From Leptospira jelokensis (lineage in GTDB: Bacteria > Spirochaetota > Leptospiria > Leptospirales > Leptospiraceae), in NCBI RefSeq assembly GCF_004769635.1, contig NZ_RQGH01000028.1:62001-126000 (forward strand): DNA of 64,000 bases. The letters run 5' to 3'. The position numbers and the translations under genes were made by a program. Under the pieces are notes generated by a model that did not search any database, was not told the DNA's origin, and saw only the letters and a list, made by a program, of their open reading frames with translations. Of the stretch, positions 61,684 to 64,000 are shown piece by piece (position 1 is the stretch's first letter; every line of letters starts with the position of its first letter).

Positions 61684-61899
61684 ATGGCAGAAACGATACG
61701 TTTGCGGGTGAAGTGCCACGCATGCTCCAATGTGATTGAAGGAACGGCAAAATATGGATCTGGTCACTTCGTTCCAGAAGGTGTCTCATTTGAATTTGTG
61801 GCTGTTGGGAAGGTGGAAGACTCAAAAGGACGAAGGGTAAAGGCTGAAGTCACTTGTGTCTGCCCCAATTGTGGGGTAAAATGCAAATACAATGTATAA
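61684..61899 (+). CDS. Small zinc-ribbon-like protein
   Basis: The ATG at 61684 (MAETIRLRVKCHACSN) is used; the upstream frame is not conserved-looking. The 71-residue product has two cysteine pairs, CHAC near residue 11 and CPNC near 62, the frame of a zinc ribbon. It ends 21 bases before the MBOAT gene. No ribosome site is obvious. The function may be structural or nucleic-acid binding, which is not shown. Confidence 0.65.
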   Translation: MAETIRLRVKCHACSNVIEGTAKYGSGHFVPEGVSFEFVAVGKVEDSKGRRVKAEVTCVCPNCGVKCKYNV

Positions 61900-61920
61900 T
61901 GACTAATATTAAGCAATAAA

Positions 61921-63402
61921 ATGCTATTTAATTCGGCAATCTATGCACTTTTTTTGGGTGCCACATTTCTTTTCTACTCCTTGCTCCGTGTTTCGCTTGC
62001 TCGACTTGGGCACATTCTATCACTTTATTCAGCAAGAATTCGACGATATTTGGTCGTTTATTTGCTTATTATTAGTCTTTTATTCTATGGTTATTGGAGT
62101 ATTTACTACTTAATTTTAATCATTTGGATTGCCTTGGTTGATTTTTTGATCGCAAAGGCAATCTTTCGCTCCGCTTCGGACCGCAGGCGTTTCTGGGTTC
62201 TTTGGGTATCGCTTGCCAATAGCCTGGGAATCTTAATTTTCTTTAAATATGGTCACTTTATTGCTGAAAATTGGGCAATAATATCGGGAAGCCCTTTGCC
62301 AGCCGATGATCCATTTTGGAGCCAGTGGCTCCTTCCAGTTGGAATTTCTTTTTACACCTTTCAGTCGGTCTCTTATGTAGTGGATGTTTACCGAAAGGAG
62401 TTGCATCCCGAGTCCAAGTTTTCATCTTATTTGCTCTTTCTCAGTTTTTTCCCGCAATTGGTGGCAGGTCCAATCGTGACGGCGAAATCGTTTTTGCCCC
62501 AAATCCGACGGCCGATGGATTTTTCACGGATCCCTCTCCTCTTCGGGATTTTTTTGATCCTACTGGGGTTGTTTAAGAAAATGGTATTGGCTGACCATTT
62601 GGCTGAAGTTTCTGATTTGGTATTTTCTCATCCGGCCGGTATGTCGACTCGGTCCCTATGGATTGGGATGTTTTCCTATTCCTTCCAAATCTATTGTGAT
62701 TTTTCTGGTTACACCGATATTGCCCAAGGCACGGCACTTCTCTTTGGGTTTCGTTTGCCTGAAAATTTTCGAATGCCTTACCTTGCTTCTGGATTTTCCG
62801 AGTTTTGGACCAGGTGGCATATTTCCCTTTCCCAGTGGTTAAAAAAATACCTCTACTTCCCACTCGGTGGCAATCGATTGGGGCAATTGTTTACCTATCG
62901 CAATCTCATTCTCGTCATGGCAATTGGTGGTCTTTGGCATGGTGCTTCTTGGAATTTCGTCATTTGGGGTTTGGGTCATGGTGGGTTTCTTGTTTTGGAG
63001 AGGTGGATGGCAGAGAAGGTTGGAAAGTTTCATTTCCTAAATTGGAAACCAATCCAAATCCTTTTTACATTTTTCATTGTTACTCTCCTCTGGATTTTCT
63101 TTCGCAGTATCAATTTAGAGGATTCTCTGTGTTACCTACAGGGGGTTTTTGTGAAAAAAGACGGTTTTTCACTGCCTTACAGCTTAGAAATGAAGTTTGT
63201 TTATTGTGTTTCTCTTCTTTTATTAGGCCATATTATTGGGGCCAGATACTTTAAGGAAAACAAACAGTTGTTAGGGATGTTTCAAAAAATGCAAAATTCC
63301 TTAGGAAAATCGTTGCTTTTTGCTTTTTTGGCAGTGATCGGTTTGGTGCTCGTCGTTTTGTATTCAGCGGAAAGTAAACCATTTGTTTACTTTGTGTTTT
63401 AG
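61921..63402 (+). CDS. MBOAT family O-acyltransferase (AlgI-like)
   Basis: The 493-residue membrane protein has ten or more helices and the MBOAT/AlgI hallmarks: LPVGISFYTFQSVSYVVDVYR, FSGYTDIAQGTALLFGFRLPENF, FWTRWHISLSQWLKKYLYFPLGGNR and the active-site WHGASWNFVIWGLGHG with its histidines. It should move acetyl or similar groups onto an exported sugar or lipid. The next gene, 8 bases away, encodes the SGNH-type partner that usually completes the transfer. Confidence 0.93.
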   Translation: MLFNSAIYALFLGATFLFYSLLRVSLARLGHILSLYSARIRRYLVVYLLIISLLFYGYWSIYYLILIIWIALVDFLIAKAIFRSASDRRRFWVLWVSLANSLGILIFFKYGHFIAENWAIISGSPLPADDPFWSQWLLPVGISFYTFQSVSYVVDVYRKELHPESKFSSYLLFLSFFPQLVAGPIVTAKSFLPQIRRPMDFSRIPLLFGIFLILLGLFKKMVLADHLAEVSDLVFSHPAGMSTRSLWIGMFSYSFQIYCDFSGYTDIAQGTALLFGFRLPENFRMPYLASGFSEFWTRWHISLSQWLKKYLYFPLGGNRLGQLFTYRNLILVMAIGGLWHGASWNFVIWGLGHGGFLVLERWMAEKVGKFHFLNWKPIQILFTFFIVTLLWIFFRSINLEDSLCYLQGVFVKKDGFSLPYSLEMKFVYCVSLLLLGHIIGARYFKENKQLLGMFQKMQNSLGKSLLFAFLAVIGLVLVVLYSAESKPFVYFVF

Positions 63403-63410
63403 GGAATTTT

Positions 63411-64000
63411 ATGAAAAAACGGATTATTTTCCTTATTTGTTTTTTGGTGTTTCTTGTGGGGATTGATTTTTTGTTTTTTAGGAAAATCCAATTCCTTTTA
63501 CCAAACGAATCTCCTTGGAATACCAACCATTTCTTTAATTTTTTGTATGAGTATGAAAGGATCCGTTCCCTTCCCAAAACCAAAAAACGAATCATCATTG
63601 TGGGTAGTTCTGTAGCTTACTATTCCTTAGATGCAAAGGCATTGGAAAAGTCCTTACTTGAAAAATTTTCATTGGATGTAGATGTTTTTTATTTAGCATA
63701 TGCGGGGAATAGTCCCCTCTATGTATATTTATTACTGGGTTGGTTAGAGCCTTTGGCTCCTGATTTGGTTGTATATCCGGTTAATTTTATTGATTACCGT
63801 CTCCACCGAACATATGTTTTGTTCCCTGAAGGAAGGAATGATTCCGTGGAAGAAACAGTTATGGTGCAAGATGCTCTGACGTTTACGGAGGCTCCCCAAT
63901 CTTTATGGGTATTCCCTTGGGAGACAATCAGAGAAGTTGGATCTGCCATGGACATGGAAACTCTTTCGCGGTATCTGGTTTCCTCAGGTTTTTCGTTTTA
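63411..64000 (+). CDS. DUF1574/SGNH-like partner of the MBOAT protein, truncated by the window end
   Basis: The frame starts at ATG 63411, 8 bases after the MBOAT stop, with GGAATTTT upstream. It stays open to the window end (about 196 residues seen). A TM helix (about 5-23) is followed by IIIVGSSVAYYSLDA, where the G-S-S context is that of SGNH or DUF1574-type esterases paired with MBOAT proteins in Leptospira. The C-terminal catalytic motif lies outside the window, so the activity is unproven. Confidence 0.75.
   Translation, partial: MKKRIIFLICFLVFLVGIDFLFFRKIQFLLPNESPWNTNHFFNFLYEYERIRSLPKTKKRIIIVGSSVAYYSLDAKALEKSLLEKFSLDVDVFYLAYAGNSPLYVYLLLGWLEPLAPDLVVYPVNFIDYRLHRTYVLFPEGRNDSVEETVMVQDALTFTEAPQSLWVFPWETIREVGSAMDMETLSRYLVSSGFSF

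Noticed and set aside
61166..61711. Short plus-strand frames in the GC-rich stretch
   Set aside because: Composition is not protein-like, no ribosome site is present and no motif is recognised.
60992..61825. Minus-strand frames in the GC-rich stretch
   Set aside because: They are short, overlap the zinc-ribbon gene or each other, and have no domain.
1..64000. CRISPR arrays, rRNA, tRNA and insertion sequences
   Set aside because: No spaced repeat array, no cloverleaf-like stretch in gene gaps and no transposase frame was seen on reading; the search was by eye.

Overview
The window looks like a Leptospira chromosome, most probably the second (smaller) chromosome of a saprophytic, L. biflexa-like species. 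The base composition is low in G+C. Lipoproteins, DUF1574/MBOAT pairs and a bat operon directly followed by htpG are typical of the genus. A rep-parB-parA locus of plasmid type (about 54.4-57.2 kb) sits among ordinary metabolic genes, as expected for a secondary chromosome with a plasmid-like origin. The species is inferred from content, not from a database match.

Layout. 1-5.5 kb: end of ccoP, then ccoG-H-I-S and a SafE-like membrane protein, the assembly genes for cbb3 oxidase. 5.5-8.8 kb: a leftward set that includes a Spy-like sensor / ECF sigma / one-TM protein operon resembling CnrX-H-Y, plus small exported proteins. 8.9-11.4 kb: aspartase, a receiver-only response regulator and a lytic transglycosylase. 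11.4-16 kb: a membrane protein, then a MeaA/Ecm-type B12 mutase with its MeaB GTPase. 16-21.3 kb: a tight five-gene leftward operon (alkyl-DHAP synthase-like, TetR, lipid kinase, GlpD, thioesterase) that reads like ether-lipid metabolism. 21.3-28.6 kb: HU, an unusual NAD-kinase-like/STAS fusion, an ATPase-HDOD protein, a cNMP-binding protein, an acyltransferase and an FMN reductase.

28.6-31 kb: a second parA-parB pair with its own palindromes. 31-36.7 kb: an omptin-like outer-membrane protein, YgjP-like metallopeptidase, LMW phosphatase, NDH-2, lipoproteins, a hydrolase and a thioesterase. 36.7-46.6 kb: a YwqK-like lipoprotein, MoxR, DUF58, a DUF4381-like protein, BatA, a BatB-BatC fusion, BatD and HtpG, all rightward and mostly overlapping. 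46.6-51.8 kb: a hybrid sensor kinase, a helical-repeat protein, a GT-C-like membrane protein and MqnD (futalosine menaquinone pathway). 51.8-54.3 kb: an 836-residue discoidin/tail-fibre-repeat protein.

54.4-57.4 kb: the replication and partition locus. The leader of rep appears to carry a compact antisense RNA with its own promoter and terminator, and palindromes upstream of parA have a half-site inside the rep promoter. 57.4-60.7 kb: an AAA+/Fis regulator and unknown genes, including two overlapping frames. 60.7-61.7 kb: a GC-rich stretch without a credible gene. 61.7-64 kb: a small zinc-ribbon protein, an MBOAT acyltransferase and the start of its SGNH/DUF1574-type partner, cut by the window end.

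The observations most worth following are the rep-leader antisense RNA, the two partition systems with different palindromes, the omptin-like protease, the ether-lipid operon and the NADK-STAS fusion.
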